Assembly (NCBI GenBank): GCA_964472545.1 | Contig: CAYYNP010000250.1 | Location: 1 to 14,779, forward strand | Direction: 5' to 3' | Length of the DNA stretch: 14,779 nt | DNA from: CAYYNP01 sp964472545 | GTDB taxonomy: Bacteria > Planctomycetota > Planctomycetia > Pirellulales > Thermoguttaceae | In this document: positions 14,200-14,779 of the stretch, piece after piece | Position numbering within the stretch: position 1 is the first letter of the stretch | Layout: every line of letters starts with the position of its first letter | Program-made: the position numbers and the translations under genes | Notes under the pieces: generated by a model | The model's database searches: none | Told to the model about the DNA's origin: nothing | What the model saw: the letters and a program-made list of their open reading frames with translations, nothing else

Positions 14200-14779
14200 A
14201 TGTTCAGCGGTTCTGTAGGGATCATCACGTACAAGCACCATCATCTGAAGACGGAACAGGTGTTGCTCGGGCTTGTGGGCAAAGTCGCGTCATTGAAGGT
14301 GTTTGCATTGCCTTTTGTGCTGCGAAAGCCAAGAACCGTGGTCTTCCAGCATCGCCCCGAGCAGTCCGGCGGTGCACACACGGAGCAAGTCGCTCGGATG
14401 ATGGAAGCTCCGTACGTCGAGTGCGACAGTGACGTTGACGTCGACGACTCCTGCGATCTGTATCTCATACTCGGGGCAGGAATCCTGTCGGCGGAGTGTC
14501 TCCGAGGCAAGCAAATCCTCAATTGCCATCCCGGGCTGATCCCGCTTTCGCGCGGCTTGGATTCGTTCAAGTGGGCGATCCACGAAAACAAGCCCGTTGG
14601 AAACACGCTCCACTACATCGACGCCGAGGTGGACGCCGGCGAAGTTGTTTCCTCAATGCCGACGCCCGTGTTCCGATCCGATACTCCAGAGACCCTTGCC
14701 AGAAGGCATTACGAGCTCGAGATCGACATGCTTGTCGATTTCCAGCGCCACTTGCAGGAAGGTCGGCACTTGTATCGTG
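14200..14779 (+). CDS. Formyltransferase-fold protein, probable sugar N-formyltransferase; 3' end missing
   Basis: The frame is open from the ATG at 14200 to the window end, giving 193 residues with no stop. AAGGA lies seven bases upstream. Residues 106–150 carry the catalytic core of the formyltransferase family that uses N10-formyltetrahydrofolate: N108 and H110 in ILNCHPGLIPLSRG, then KWAIHENKPVGNTLHYID and D145 in EVDAGEVV. In purine formyltransferase and methionyl-tRNA formyltransferase these Asn, His and Asp residues do catalysis. The divergent N-terminus (MFSGSVGIITYKHHHLKTEQ) and the neighbouring dehydrogenase argue for an amino-sugar substrate rather than a housekeeping one. The acceptor cannot be named from the sequence alone. 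The missing C-terminus would normally hold the substrate-selecting part. Confidence 0.8.
   Translation, partial: MFSGSVGIITYKHHHLKTEQVLLGLVGKVASLKVFALPFVLRKPRTVVFQHRPEQSGGAHTEQVARMMEAPYVECDSDVDVDDSCDLYLILGAGILSAECLRGKQILNCHPGLIPLSRGLDSFKWAIHENKPVGNTLHYIDAEVDAGEVVSSMPTPVFRSDTPETLARRHYELEIDMLVDFQRHLQEGRHLYR

Overview
This window is high-GC bacterial DNA that most resembles a planctomycete, probably of the Pirellulales. The evidence is a Minf_1886-family gene next to a PSP1/RicT gene, very large exported proteins, a VIT–VWA–TPR–DUF2135 protein, and a palindromic repeat of a kind I associate with planctomycete genomes. This assignment comes from gene content only and was not checked by any search.

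Left part (1–1710, + strand): the end of a RicT-type PSP1 gene whose C-terminus is a lysine-rich hexapeptide tandem array, then a Minf_1886-family gene carrying its own acidic pentapeptide array, then a 68-residue single-pass membrane protein. These three lie close together on one strand and may be co-transcribed. A 97-bp palindromic element followed by a 19-bp tandem duplication separates them from an isolated, convergent cheB.

Middle (1711–9080): cheB (minus), then a 1074-residue exported protein of unknown function (minus), a 508-bp divergent gap, and recQ (plus). The RecQ carries its zinc cluster unusually late in the chain and lacks a recognisable HRDC domain.

Right part (9081–14779, + strand): a secreted VIT/VWA/TPR/DUF2135 protein, then the 5' half of a tRNA-Ser(GGA) that stops matching right after the anticodon loop. 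About 0.9 kb without a convincing gene follows, holding several hairpins and a short 12-bp repeat array. The window ends in the start of a surface-glycan cluster: a WbpB/WlbA-type UDP-GlcNAcA 3-dehydrogenase and a formyltransferase cut off by the window end. Hand-counted sample lines fall from about 65% GC in recQ to about 50% here, so the tRNA remnant may mark an island boundary. The two enzymes together suggest a 3-formamido or similarly N-formylated amino-uronic acid, which is an inference.
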